A stretch of 64,000 nucleotides of DNA from Centrapalus pauciflorus. Lineage: Eukaryota; Streptophyta; Magnoliopsida; Asterales; Asteraceae. The translations under genes were made by a program, and so were the position numbers. Below are positions 25,575-36,780 of the stretch, piece after piece (positions within the stretch are counted from its first letter, which is position 1; every line of letters starts with the position of its first letter). Location: positions 644,001 through 708,000 of the forward strand of contig JAANYP010003878.1 in NCBI GenBank assembly GCA_020465985.1, in the 5' to 3' direction. The notes under the pieces are model-generated. The model was not told the origin of the DNA, made no database searches, and saw nothing but the letters and a program-made list of their open reading frames with translations.

Positions 25575-26733
25575 GCTGGCAGTGATTCCTAGATAGCACG
25601 GGCATATTCACGGCCAAGCGACTCAAAAGGATTTTTGAAGAGATCTCTCTTGCGGCTGCGACTTCTCCAACTGTTTGGATTAAGATGCTTTCAAGGAAAG
25701 TGTGCATCTTCATCTGACATCTTCTGCTTGGCAAGCTCCATGTTCGTTCGACTACTAGTGATTTAAGCTTTGACTTGCATTTTGCCCTAATTGCGAATTG
25801 GTGGTGGAGTCTGTATCTCATTGTTTCTCGGAGTGTCAGGTCTCAAAGAGTTTATGGCTTCAAATTTTCAAATGGTGGTGCTTGGTTTGGAACGCTATGG
25901 CTTCTCACTCGTACCTGATTATCCATGACAATTCTTTTTGTGGGTTGCCTTCGAGAAAGATTTACTGGTACGCCACGATTTGGACTGACTTTACTTTATA
26001 TGGCATTCGAGGAATCTCAAAGTTTTTTTTTGGGGGGTTGGGGGGAGGGGGAGAGGGAGTCGGCTTGGGATTTATTCTATATAGTTCAACATTCTTCTTT
26101 ACATTGAATTTCTAAGCAGGATAAGAAGTTCTAGATTTCATGGGCGGAGTGGATGTGTTATCCTGCTTGTGAGTTATTATGTGCATGGCTTTCGGTTTCT
26201 GCTTTCGGCTATCGACGGATCTCTTGGTTCATGTTGTTTTGGTCTAGGCTCTCTGCCTTGCTTCGGTTTTACTTTCTTCTTGAGAGTTTAGCTTTCGTGT
26301 TTCCCTCGGTTTTAGGATTGGTTGGTTTATATTGTTAGTTTAGCTTTTTAGTCTTGTATTAAGTTTTTTTCTCCCTTGTGAGTTTAGTTTGGCCTCCTTC
26401 TCCTCCTTTTAAGTCTTGTAAAAGGTCGAGATGTTTTATGACCTTTTGTTCTTCTACTTTGTCTTTCTATTTGTTTTATAAAACGTTGTCGTTCATAAAA
26501 AAGCCATATATAATATTTAAAAACTATTTTTTCGTATAATTCATGAGTATAAGAAGATGTTTGGTTTTGCGTTATGATAGAGATTATTAGATTATTACGT
26601 TATAATAACATAAATAATTGGTTTAAAGTGTTATGATTGAATTCATTAATAAATGATTATTTGTTTGTTTAGAATTAATTCTACCACACTTCTTATAAGT
26701 TAAAAAAATATATCTTATTTGTTTAACAAGTTA

Positions 26734-27008
26734 CTAGTTTTTGTACCCACGTATTACGTGGATAAATTTTAATAAATAATTGGTTATGTAAAGTTTATAT
26801 AAATATAAAATTAAAAAAACATATAAATCTTACATGTTATTAAAAAATGCAATAATATTATTGTATTCATTTTTGTCATAATTAATATTAAATACTAGTT
26901 ACTGTTTTTAACAATTTTCTAATATATTTTATTTTTTAAATTTATATGTATTAAATGGATATAATTTAAAGTTTCAGTGTTACATCAAACTTAATGTGTG
27001 TGTGTGTC

Positions 27009-27090
<82 letters not shown>

Positions 27091-27509
27091 GAATCAGGTT
27101 CATCAGCGTACCTGTAAGATTCCAGCGTACCCAGCGTACCTTAATGTGAATGATCATTCACATATATTTTTTTTGAATAGACATATATAAGACAACATTA
27201 TAAGATTTTTTCTCAAAAGAAGTAACATCATAAATTTTGTGAATGGTAAAAAAAGATCATGTGAATGGTCATTCACACTATTCACATGGTGTGAAATAAC
27301 CATTCACATGGATGACCATTCACATAAATATGCATTGAGCATTCACATAATTTTTAAGGACACAGAAAGTGTAAATGTATGTGAATCATATAACATGTGT
27401 ATAACATTAAATTAAATATGGTTATGAGAAAAAAAAATTTTAAATTAAGTTTTTTAAGGTTGGTACCTTCGGGTGCACTTGATTTCGAGAGGTACCTTTT
27501 TGAACCTGA

Positions 27510-27582
<73 letters not shown>

Positions 27583-28119
27583 ATAAATAAAATGTTATAA
27601 AATATGATTTTATTAATATTGTATTATGTTTACGTTTACTTATATATAATATTGTTTGTGATTTTTATTTATGTTTAATATATTTTAAAAAATTTATATC
27701 ACATAATAGATTTTTTAATTGGACATAATAAAATGTATTTATTGTTTCTAGATGTTATTTAATAATATTGTCTTTTTTCATTTATAATAAAATTTTATTT
27801 ATTTTAATATTTTATTTGATGTTTATAGATAAATTATTTAATTTAAGGTTTTTTTTAGTTTAGATTTAAATTAGCTAAAAATTATCAAATGTCAAATAGA
27901 TAATGATGGTAATTAACAAAATTGAAAATGTAAAATAGTGGATAAAATTAACTATTTGTTAATTATTTGTTAATGTTTATAAATATTAGAAATAAGAAAT
28001 TGTATTTATCTTTTATTTTATTTTATTCCAAAAATTATAAATTGTATTTATCTTTTTAGGTGCAATGTGGTCACGGCATGTGACGTTTTGTGTTTTCCTT
28101 TATTATATATATAGATAGA
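26734..28119 (-). mobile_element. nonautonomous Helitron, about 1.39 kb
   Basis: The 3' end on the minus strand is the hairpin CCACGTAATACGTGG (26747-26761), then GTACAAAAACTAG ending at 26734. The 5' end reads TCTATCTATATATATAATAA from 28119. The flanking bases are A/T, as expected for A^T insertion. It carries a (TA)n-flanked MITE at 27091-27511. No helicase or Rep is present. Confidence 0.8.
27091..27511. mobile_element. (TA)n-flanked MITE, about 421 bp
   Basis: GAATCAGGTTCATCAGCGTACC at the left is mirrored by rc GAGTCAGGTTCAAAAAGGTACC at the right (positions 27491-27511), imperfectly. Both sides are long TA runs (27012-27090 and 27512-27573). The interior contains repeated CATTCACA/TGTGAATG words in both orientations. 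This is a different family from the 13.1-kb element but has the same TA-microsatellite habit. Confidence 0.75.
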
Positions 28120-28648
28120 TTATTTCGTCATTTACACGTTTAAACGCAATCCAACCGTTTAAAAAACTGATTATTTGATAAGTGTGATAGCAGACAACAC
28201 AAACTAAGTAAAACATTAATCTTCCAACAAACATGTTTTGTTACAGCTAATATTTAATTATTAGTTTCTAAATGTTGCACCGGTTTTTCAAACGCAAAAC
28301 CAAATTATGTGTTTTTTATACACGTCGAAAAGCGGGTGGGCTCTTAGAGAGAACGGAGTGGTCACCCTGCCCACCAGCGGCCTTGCCACCTAGGTCGCTC
28401 CCCGACCGGCTTCCCCTCCCCGCTCCACCCCGCCTTCTCCTTTCTTCTTTTCTTTGTCTTTTTCCTCTCCAAACGGTCAAATGACCGTTGTTAATAAAAA
28501 AAATTATTTAACCCAAATTTTTTACTCTATAAATATTTCACTCCAATACATTAAAATCCTCACATCTTTCAATCTATACACTTTCAAAATTCTCTCTTTC
28601 ATTTAACCTAAAATTTTTACTATCATTCACAATTTTATTTTTATTGTG

Positions 28649-29347
28649 ATGGAACCGTATACTACGTCTTCGTCGTCACACTCATCAACCGAAGAGTCGT
28701 CGGAAGACGAATCTCAACATTAGCAACAAGTCTATGAAGCATTTTTAAATGTCAGCTCTGCGCAAATTAATCAACCTAGACGAAGAATTGCAATTCAGAG
28801 AGACCGAGCAGCTGCAAATGAACGTCTAATGCGTAATTATTTTACTGAAAATCCTATCTATGGAGATGATATGTTCAGAAGGAGGTTCCGGATGCGCAAA
28901 GAACTAGTCCTACGAATAGTTTACGATACGGAGCAACATTTTGAATATTTTACCTTGCGATGGGATGCTCGGGGTAGAAGGGGATTTACTGCGTTACAAA
29001 AATGCACATCTGCTATTCGGCAACTCGCATATGGCATGGTGCCTGATTCGATTGACGACTCTCTTTTTATGTCTGAAAGAACTTCGCATAAAATGCTTGG
29101 CAGCATCGACTGTACACATTGGGCATGGATAAATTGCCCTACAGAATGACGAGGACAATATATGCGAGGCGATCACCAATATCCGACAATTATGTTGGAA
29201 GCGGTTGCATCACAAGATTTATAGATTTGGCATGCATTTTTTGGCGTCTCAGGTTCCAACAACGACATCAATGTGGTTAGTCAATCACCAATATTCAACG
29301 ACGTGTTAAACGGGATCGCACCGGTTGTTCCTTTTGTTATTAACGGA
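28649..29347 (+). pseudogene. PIF/Harbinger-type transposase (plant transposon nuclease family), broken
   Basis: One frame runs from a Met at 28649 (Ser/Glu-rich start) through RRRFRMRKELVLRIV, GRRGFTALQKCTSAIRQLAYG and MLGSIDCTHWAWINCPTE to RGDHQYPTIMLEAVASQDL, WHAFFGVSGSNNDINV and QSPIFNDVL. It then meets an assembly gap. Three in-frame stops occur, at 28721 (TAG), 29147 (TGA) and 29222 (TAG). The last two replace Trp residues that are conserved in the family. Between SERTSHK and MLGSIDC roughly 45 residues of the family are missing, an in-frame deletion. A TATAAATA box lies near 28527. The element's left end may be GGGCTCTTAGAGAGAACGGA near 28338. The copy cannot make active transposase. 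Confidence 0.85.
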
Positions 29348-29874
29348 NNNNNNNNNNNNNNNNNNNNNNNNNNNNNNNNNNNNNNNNNNNNNNNNNNNNN
29401 NNNNNNNNNNNNNNNNNNNNNNNNNNNNNNNNNNNNNNNNNNNNNNNNNNNNNNNNNNNNNNNNNNNNNNNNNNNNNNNNNNNNNNNNNNNNNNNNNNNN
29501 NNNNNNNNNNNNNNNNNNNNNNNNNNNNNNNNNNNNNNNNNNNNNNNNNNNNNNNNNNNNNNNNNNNNNNNNNNNNNNNNNNNNNNNNNNNNNNNNNNNN
29601 NNNNNNNNNNNNNNNNNNNNNNNNNNNNNNNNNNNNNNNNNNNNNNNNNNNNNNNNNNNNNNNNNNNNNNNNNNNNNNNNNNNNNNNNNNNNNNNNNNNN
29701 NNNNNNNNNNNNNNNNNNNNNNNNNNNNNNNNNNNNNNNNNNNNNNNNNNNNNNNNNNNNNNNNNNNNNNNNNNNNNNNNNNNNNNNNNNNNNNNNNNNN
29801 NNNNNNNNNNNNNNNNNNNNNNNNNNNNNNNNNNNNNNNNNNNNNNNNNNNNNNNNNNNNNNNNNNNNNNNNNN
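29348..29874. other. assembly gap (527 N)
   Basis: Unknown bases. The gap swallows the C-terminal part of the Harbinger transposase; sequence after it does not continue the protein, so the true gap length may differ. Confidence 1.
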
Positions 29875-30780
29875 TTATTTAGGAATAAAATTTCAAATCA
29901 TGTTACGGTGAATAACTCTCTAATATTAATGTTAAACATAAGGCATTGGTCAAAGGATTAAAAAAACAACGGCCGAAAGTCAAAATAAACCCAAACATTA
30001 ATTAATATGGATATGGGTTTGATTCAGTGATGTATGACCGTTTTCTTTCTCCTCTCTGCGCTCTGATATTTCATATAAATATATATACAATTTCTTCAAC
30101 TCATACATCCTTCGGATATATTTTTTTCCTTCTCCTGAAGGAATCAACGATTCGCTGTTCTCTTCTTGAATTCATATATAGATCTCGTTAGCATTCATTC
30201 ATCTTATTCGTACTCGTGTTTCGTTCTTTCTGAATTCCATGAAGACTTCATAAATTTTGAAGAGATCGTTCCGATTAGGGTTTTGGTGGGGCAGGAATGA
30301 AAAGATGAGAGCGCTTCCCTAAAGAATTGTGTGGCTCCGTGAAGGGTTCTGAAATATTGAATTTCAAACTACACACTGCAGTCAACATGAACCAACGTTC
30401 TGATCGGCTTCTGGTACATGCTCACTTCTTGTTGTTTTTCGGTTTTTGAGGAGATCGTTCTGATTAGGGTTTTGCTGGGGCAGGAATGAAAACATCTGAG
30501 ATGAGAGCGCTTCCCTAAAGAATTGTGTGGCTCCGTGAAGGGTTCTGAAATATTGAATTTCAAACTACACACTGCAGTCAACATGAATCAACGTTCTGAC
30601 CGGCTTCTCGGCTTCTGGTATGTGCTCACTTCTTGTTGTTTTTCGGTTTTTTGTAACACAAGATCCAAGAACATGTACCATGTATTTGTCTGGCCTTTTC
30701 TTGACGATATATATTTTTGTTTCATCTTTTAATGTTTACTTAAATTGTAAATTTTCATAACAACGTTTATTTTAGATAGA
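29875..30780 (+). other. possible promoter and leader of a lost gene, with a 200-bp tandem duplication
   Basis: A CATATAAATATATATAC box near 30073 is followed by a pyrimidine-rich leader with ATTAGGGTTTTG, typical of plant 5' leaders. A block of about 175 bp (30260-30415) is repeated at 30450-30615, containing GAGAGCGCTTCCCTAAAG, TTGAATTTCAAACTACAC and CAACGTTCTGA. Each copy holds a short ATG frame (Met-Asn-Gln-Arg-Ser-Asp) ending in a GT donor-like site (CTGGTATGTGC). No downstream exon follows. The tandem duplication is certain; the gene interpretation is weak. Confidence 0.4.
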
Positions 30781-30839
30781 TGCATATATCTATTCTATTT
30801 ATGATAAATGTTATTGGTTCCTAATGATATTTTAGCACA

Positions 30840-31799
30840 TGGTCAAGTAGACCGTACTTGAAATTCAAAATTAGCTAAGACTGTGGAAAAGGAATTCAAT
30901 CAATCCCCAAATTCCCAAAACAAAAGGGACCATTTAAGTTTTGATGTAGATTGAGGAGTTAGATCTCATCAACCTTAATTAATTGTTGGAAGATAATCAT
31001 GATGATTGCTAACTATTCATTGATTGACATTTAAATAAAAAAAAGCATGTAGCAGAATAAGAAACAAATAAATCCTGGGAACAAATGACCGTGGGATACT
31101 TATATCATTGATATAGACGAGAGTAACAACAATCATGAAAAAAAAATATAGGTTTTTATTTTCTGGAAACTGGATTAGAATATTTGTTTACTAAGTGGAT
31201 GGGTTTATTGAGGTGTAGACAGTTAGTAGGCTTGAATAAGTTTGAATGAGCACGTAAGGAATTCATCATTAAGATTTGAGGCTCATGGTGTGTGTCTATA
31301 CACACACACACACATATATATATATATATGTATATATCGAGTTTATGGGAGAAAAGTACATGGCTGAGACCATTGTTGATTTGTTTCTTCAAGAAACTAA
31401 GAATTAATGAATGTGCAGTTTGCTGGAATGTGAGTGGTAGTTTAAGTGATTTTGGTGCCTTAGACAAGGAATAAACTTAAAGTTGGGTGTGAATAGAACC
31501 TGTAGCATGTGTTTGTGCTCTTTAGAGGTGAAACGAGGTATGAAAAAAAAATACAATGCACACAAAGTAATAGAGAGAGAAGATTAATAAAGTTAGGAGT
31601 GGGTTTTTGCAGAACAAGGTTTGGAGACTTCATGTGATGAAAAAACTGCATGGTTTATTGATGCATAGATTAATAGGAGCGCTTAAATATGTAGTATATA
31701 TTTATTGTATAAGAAGAGTAACTAATATGAAAACACAAAAAATCTATAGTACGCATTAAGTTGAGGCCTACGTGAATGGAATAAAGTATATATACGCAT
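30840..31799 (+). repeat. diverged left edge of the large tandem array
   Basis: Blocks of the array unit are recognisable but aged, in the same order as in the body. They are CAAATAAATCCTGGGAACAAATG near 31065, a GGGAGAAAAGTACATGGCTGAG segment near 31347, ATGAATGTGCAGTTTG near 31409, and AAGTTGAGGCCTACGTGAATGG near 31758. They resemble the right-edge copies at 58-63 kb more than the central copies. Confidence 0.65.
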
Positions 31800-32484
31800 A
31801 GTTGTGAAAAGCGCGGCCCTGAGGCGCGTAAGGCTCAATCCACGGGGCTTTTTTACCAACAAGGCTACACACATAGCAGAGGCTCACCGAGGCGCAGCGC
31901 CTAGGTCTCAAGGCTCAGGCGCGCCTAGGCGCGCCTCATGTATATGGGTTCCTTTTCTATGGTTTTTGTTGTGTTTTTAGTGGGCTTTTTGTTTTAGGGG
32001 GCTATATTTTCAATTATTCAGATCTGGTAGTGGACAAAAACAATTAATTAAAATCCCTATGATCATTATTTCTTTAAAAACATACAAATAAACTTCATCT
32101 TGACAAAAATCGACTTATAGACTTCAATTGGTTCATCCTTAAACTACTTTGTCTCTAGTTTGCAGGCTTCATTGACTTCTTCTTGAACACTTTGAATCTT
32201 TGATGACCTTGAACTATGTTAGTAAGTAGTTAAGTACTAAATGGTAACTCCATATGTGTGTTATCTATGTATGGAACATGGTTTTGTTTGGTATTATGAA
32301 TTTATGACTGTTTTAATGTTATTTAAGTTGTTTTAGGCAACTAGGAGTCTAGGATTCATACATGTAATTTTTTTAAAAAAATTTAATTCTGTTGCGCCTC
32401 GCCTTTATGAGGCCTGCGCCTCGCCTCGCGCCTAGGCCCCAGGGACCCCTTTGCGCCTCGAGGCGCCTTGAGCCTTTCACAACT
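31800..32484. mobile_element. GC-rich GGCGC element with inverted ends, 685 bp
   Basis: AGTTGTGAAAAGCGCGGCC at the left is mirrored by rc AGTTGTGAAAGGCTCAAGG at the right. Both ends carry dense AGGCGC/GCGCCT words, and the middle is AT-rich. It interrupts an array unit. No target duplication is certain, so the superfamily is left open. Confidence 0.6.
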
Positions 32485-33315
32485 TTGCTAAACACAATAA
32501 TTATATTCCAATTCCTACGAATTTTATTCCGCGGGCCAAACACACCCTGAGTGTGTGCTTGACAATGTCCTGCATTATTTTGAATTTGTCGTATGATGTT
32601 AAATACTTGGTAGAAAATGGTATTGGATCTAAAGGGAAACACATCTACTTAGCATGTGGAGATTACAACATATAAGTATATAACTGTGACAAAGTTACTT
32701 GAAATGTTGTGTCATCTGACTTGCAAGTTCAGAGTTCAATGAACACAAAAGACGCAGAAATTAGGTTAGGAGTGTAATCCAACTGATAATATATATTGTT
32801 CTAAGAGAAAGAAAGATCTATGTTAAGCTAAATGTGAAAGGATTCAGAACACAAACTTTGCTTTATTTACAATTATATGCAGTCCTTTATGAGGTATGTG
32901 TCTGTATATTTATTATCTCTTTTAGTTTCATTTAGAAAAAAATTGTGCCTAAATATATATAAATTATGAAAGCATACTTATGATTCTGGGAGCTTCTTGT
33001 TCACAACTGATTGAATGTGCTAGATCGGACGTATGCATGTAGGATTTCAATCATTATAGCTCTGAATTTATATATCGTCATTATCTGATATTAGGAGTGT
33101 TATTAAAGCGACATATTATGATATAAAGATACCGGACTTCCATTACATTCTTGGAGAGTGGTTTGGCGTTTCTGGTTGATATATACTTGTGGCTGTCAAG
33201 CAAGGCCAGTGTGCCCCAACGTTCTGACCAAAACTTTCCGTTTAGCTGCTATATTATGTTGCAGTCCCTGGTATTTATGCCCAATTGCCATCTTTGTCCA
33301 TGGAATATTGTAATG
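32485..33315. other. mixed noncoding sequence
   Basis: A likely right end of another element (AATTTTATTCCGCGGGCCAA then ACACACCCTG) ends near 32550. The rest is AT-rich with no recognised gene. The word CCCCAACGTTCTGACC at 33213 recalls the duplicated leader at 30.4-30.6 kb. Confidence 0.35.
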
Positions 33316-33637
33316 TGTTGAGAAAATGACGCACAAAACAAGTAAACACACACAAACGCACCGAAAAGAACATAGATTTATGTTAGGAAATTAGAAACAT
33401 ATTCAGAACTGAAAACAAGAACTCACAAAATCAGAAACCCACAAATGTGAATCAAGAAAGAAGAATATTCAAATTTACTAACAAATTTGGTTACATGACT
33501 ACAATTTGAGTTATTGTCCTCATTAACCCATAGGACTATTTATACTAAAAACTAGAAAACTGACCAAGATCAAACTATCTGAGAATTACACTAAACCCCC
33601 TGAACTAATACAACAATTTCAAGTCACTAATCTCACA
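33316..33637 (-). mobile_element. copia-like LTR, about 322 bp
   Basis: The TG..CA boundaries are TGTTGAG at 33316 and TCTCACA ending 33637. Read on the minus strand it holds a TATA-like AGTATAAATAG. A polypurine tract AAGGTGGAG (minus strand, 33641-33649) lies just inside, as in Ty1/copia elements, making this the 3' LTR of a minus-strand element. No second LTR was found. Confidence 0.65.
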
Positions 33638-34610
33638 AATCTCCACCTTGAATTGAATTTCAATAACAAAACAAATCCCAAAACAAATTTGTGTTTCTCA
33701 AACCAAATACACCTATTTGGAAACACTGCCAAATTCAAATTCGAATCCAAAACCTTCAATCCGAAAGCAACGAATATCAAATATCACATATGCGACCCAA
33801 AACACCATTGTGCACCAAACCAACAAACCGGAGAACAAATCCATATCCAAAATCAACCGGTTACCAAATGTCGCAACAAAGACGATAACTCATATCAAAA
33901 CCATAACAAAATATCCAAACGGCCCGAAACAACGCAAAATCGATGACCCAAAGACAACGCCAGAACCTATCAATCGATCCACAAAATCCGGACCCAAAAC
34001 ACAACGATCATCGCAACTAAATCCTAATGTGTAATTTATCCCAAATACCCCAAAAACTAACGGGTAACCAAAAACGAATGAGAAAATCCACCAAAACTTG
34101 TTACCGGACCAATTAAACTTCAAACTTGAAGTCGAGAATACTACTCCAAATTGGCAAACAAATCGACAACCGAAACCCAAATAACGGTTTGAACAAACCG
34201 GAATGCCATAACCCAAACGTCGATCACTGAACTAATCGATACAATTCCTCGACATGACGAAACAATCCGAAAATCAACCGTCATCATAAACAAATCAAAA
34301 ATTAAACGGAACTTGTATCGCCATCTGAATGCCTTCAAAATCAAACAAATTGTAATTCATTTAACACCGACTTCTTAAACTAATGCGAATCTCACAAAGC
34401 GCAGCTCTAATTTCGAAACTAAACCGAACACACGAAATGAGTCGACACCTAAAAACTTGAAGCGTCATTCAAGAAAAACCGAAAACGACCATTCTGTCTT
34501 CAGAACGAATCAAGAAAACAAAACCTGAGGCCATTACGAGTCACCCGAATCGAACACAACAGCGGTGACGGAACAACAACCCAAAATAAAGACTAACGAA
34601 CTATTGACAA
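33638..34610 (-). mobile_element. interior of the copia-like element, no pol recognised
   Basis: A- and C-rich on the plus strand, with composition unlike the array on either side. Read on the minus strand I find no RNase H or reverse transcriptase motif next to the polypurine tract, so this is a nonautonomous or badly rearranged element. Array sequence resumes near 34,640. Confidence 0.45.
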
Positions 34611-36260
34611 GAACTGTTGTCAAAATACGGTGGTCACGGCAGAAAAGTGGCTGATACTGTTGATCAAAATATAATTTTTAGATTTTTCTTCAAGAAATTT
34701 AAGTATCCCTTTAAAGTTAATGAATGTACAGATTGGAAGTCAGGAAGTGAGGGTGATTTCAAATGTTTTTACACAAAGATTAAGTCATGGAATGGATTTA
34801 CAGAGGTATTTGAAGTGATTTAGGTGCAGATTACTGTATATGTAGATTACTGTATGTGCAGATTGAATGCTAGAACATGAGAGGCAGTTTAACTGATATG
34901 GGTGTGCTAGAGACGACATAATAAGACACAAATAAATCCTTGGAACAAATTTCTTGTAGCACATCATTAATATAGATGGAAGTAAGAGCAACTTGACAAG
35001 GGACATCATTACACAATGACCCAAAGTTAAAAAAGAGGATAGGTCTGTTGATAGGCCTTTATTTGAAGGAAAAAGGTCTGACAAAAAAAATGTTAGGTTT
35101 TTTGAGGTGTAAACTAACTGGAGCTGTTACCACGCTTGAATAACTTCAAAGAGTGAATGAAATAGGGACGTAAAAGTTTTCATTGTGGTTGTAAGTTGTG
35201 GCCTACTAAAATGGATTAAAGTATATATATGAAGTTTACGGGAGAAAAGTAGCTGAGATCGTTGACCAATGTATTCATTGGTAACTAACGAATGTGCTGT
35301 TTGGACGTTGGGATGTGCCGATGGTTGAGACGATATAGGTGCGGTAGACATGGAATTACATTAACGAGTGACTGGAGCATGTAGCGTATGGACTGGTTTC
35401 ATGATAACGCTAAAGTATTGATGATTATTAATTGGCAGAAAATTTGGAAATTTACTTATTACAGGATAGATGTTGCTGAGAGTTGGAGGTTTGATCTGCA
35501 ATTAAGAAAAGACAATGTACAAGGAACTGGTCTTGGAGGAATATAGAACTAATTATTGATCCCATATAGTAAGAGACATTGTTTTGGTTCCTGATCTGTT
35601 TTTGTTTAAGAAATTTTGATAAAACGTTTTAGGCTCTAATGAAGCAAAGGATGTAATTACAAATTGACCAGAATTTATAAAGGAAGGTAGGTATGTTGTT
35701 TGGATTTTATATGCAGAATAAGGATTGGAGACTTAATGGGATTAGATAACTGCATGCTTTATTGATGTATAAATTAACAGGAGCAGCTAATTGTGTAGAA
35801 TGTATTTTCTATAAGAAGAGTAATTGGAATGAAAACTCAGAAAATCAGTAGTAATCATAAAGTTGAGGTCTACTTGAACGGAGTGGCTGGTGCCTATAAC
35901 TTCAGTTTGTTTTCTCTACACGTGCGTACATATATAGAAAAACAAAACGCACAAGAATAAATAGAATTAAAAAAGAGAACCAAGAATTTAAGTGGGTTTT
36001 TAAGTCTTTTGGATGATGCGTAGGACATGAATCCATGATGAGTTGCTCTAAGTATGCGAGTATCGAGAGTTTACTCGTTTTTAACGATGATGCTTAAGTT
36101 TTAATGATCTATTTATAAGTAGAAAATCTGGAAATGTTCTAATACCCAATAGATGCAGCATGGATTGGGAGGTATGAAGAAAAACTTACAAATGGATAAT
36201 GTATAAGGAACTGGTCATGCAGAAACTTAGAACTCATTGTCGATCAACCATAATAAGAGA

Positions 36261-36780
36261 CTAGTTTATTACACGCGTATTACGCGGATATTTTTAATAT
36301 ATATAAAATATAACAAATAAAAAGATAAAGATATAAATATTATTTTTTAAACAAAAGTATATAAGATGATATTATTATTTATTATAACCTATTAATTTTG
36401 TATATTTCTAAATATATATGAAGAGTAATTATTTTCTTATATATTTTTTTAAACTTTTATTATATTATCTAAGTTAGTAGATTATTAGATTTTGTTTGAG
36501 TTGATTTGAATTTAAAAGTGGATTATATTAGATTTGGATAAATTTAATTAATAAGTTAGTAGAGTATTAAATTTTGTTTGATTTGATTTGATTTGAATAT
36601 AAAAGTGGATTATATTAGATTTGGATAGATTTGATTTAAATTTCTTTATTATTTTTAAAATCTATAAATGCCACGTGTCGATTCGTGGTGAGGACACGTG
36701 GCTTCACCAGAAATGATTATAGTTACTCTTTTAATAGTATAGATAATAATTATAGTTATTCTTTTAATAGTATAGATAGA
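36261..36780 (-). mobile_element. nonautonomous Helitron inside an array unit, 520 bp
   Basis: The minus-strand 3' end is the hairpin region 36272-36287, then GTAATAAACTAG ending 36261. The 5' end TCTATCTATACTATTAAAAG starts at 36780, and a second 5' end TCTATACTATTAAAAGAGTA starts at 36743. The other array units show the empty site: ATAATAAGAGA joins TGTTGTGGTTACC directly. The insertion therefore sits precisely between A and T with no target duplication, as Helitrons do. Confidence 0.9.

Larger units (their letters stand above)
23199..26505 (+). pseudogene. L1-type LINE remnant (C-terminal reverse transcriptase region and zf-RVT), split by three insertions
   Basis: Four coding pieces read in order like the C-terminal part of a plant L1 ORF2. 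At 23199-23310, GGLNIESIQVSNLGSL is followed, after a frameshift, by KWWWRARLEKASLWVKV. At 24100-24280, NGHFKRVGMNFGDSF leads to VGNGCLCSFWDD. At 24741-24906, the LDTNKRVVVCDKL region. At 25583-26000, GIFTAKRLKRIFEEI, then the zinc-binding zf-RVT pattern CPNC..HCFSEC and LWLQIFKWW. Stops and frameshifts are present throughout. The T-rich tail to about 26505 may be the 3' untranslated region. The catalytic reverse transcriptase core (YADD) is not in the window. The insertions are at 23364-24090, 24284-24740 and 24907-25574. Confidence 0.8.
26560..28304. mobile_element. TIR element split by a Helitron
   Basis: TTTGGTTTTGCGTT at 26560-26573 is perfectly inverted at 28291-28304. Removing the Helitron at 26734-28119 leaves an AT-rich noncoding element of about 360 bp. 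No clear target duplication was found, so the family is not assigned. Confidence 0.55.

Noticed and set aside
28272..28484. Pro-rich short frame upstream of the Harbinger transposase
   Set aside because: No family match; it lies in the probable terminal region of the transposon.
29273..29911. Open frames running across the N gap
   Set aside because: The gap bases are unknown, so the apparent continuity is meaningless; only the Harbinger part before 29348 is supported.
33653..34344. Overlapping open frames on both strands of the copia-like interior
   Set aside because: Skewed A/C composition removes stops by chance; no retroelement domain is visible in either strand.
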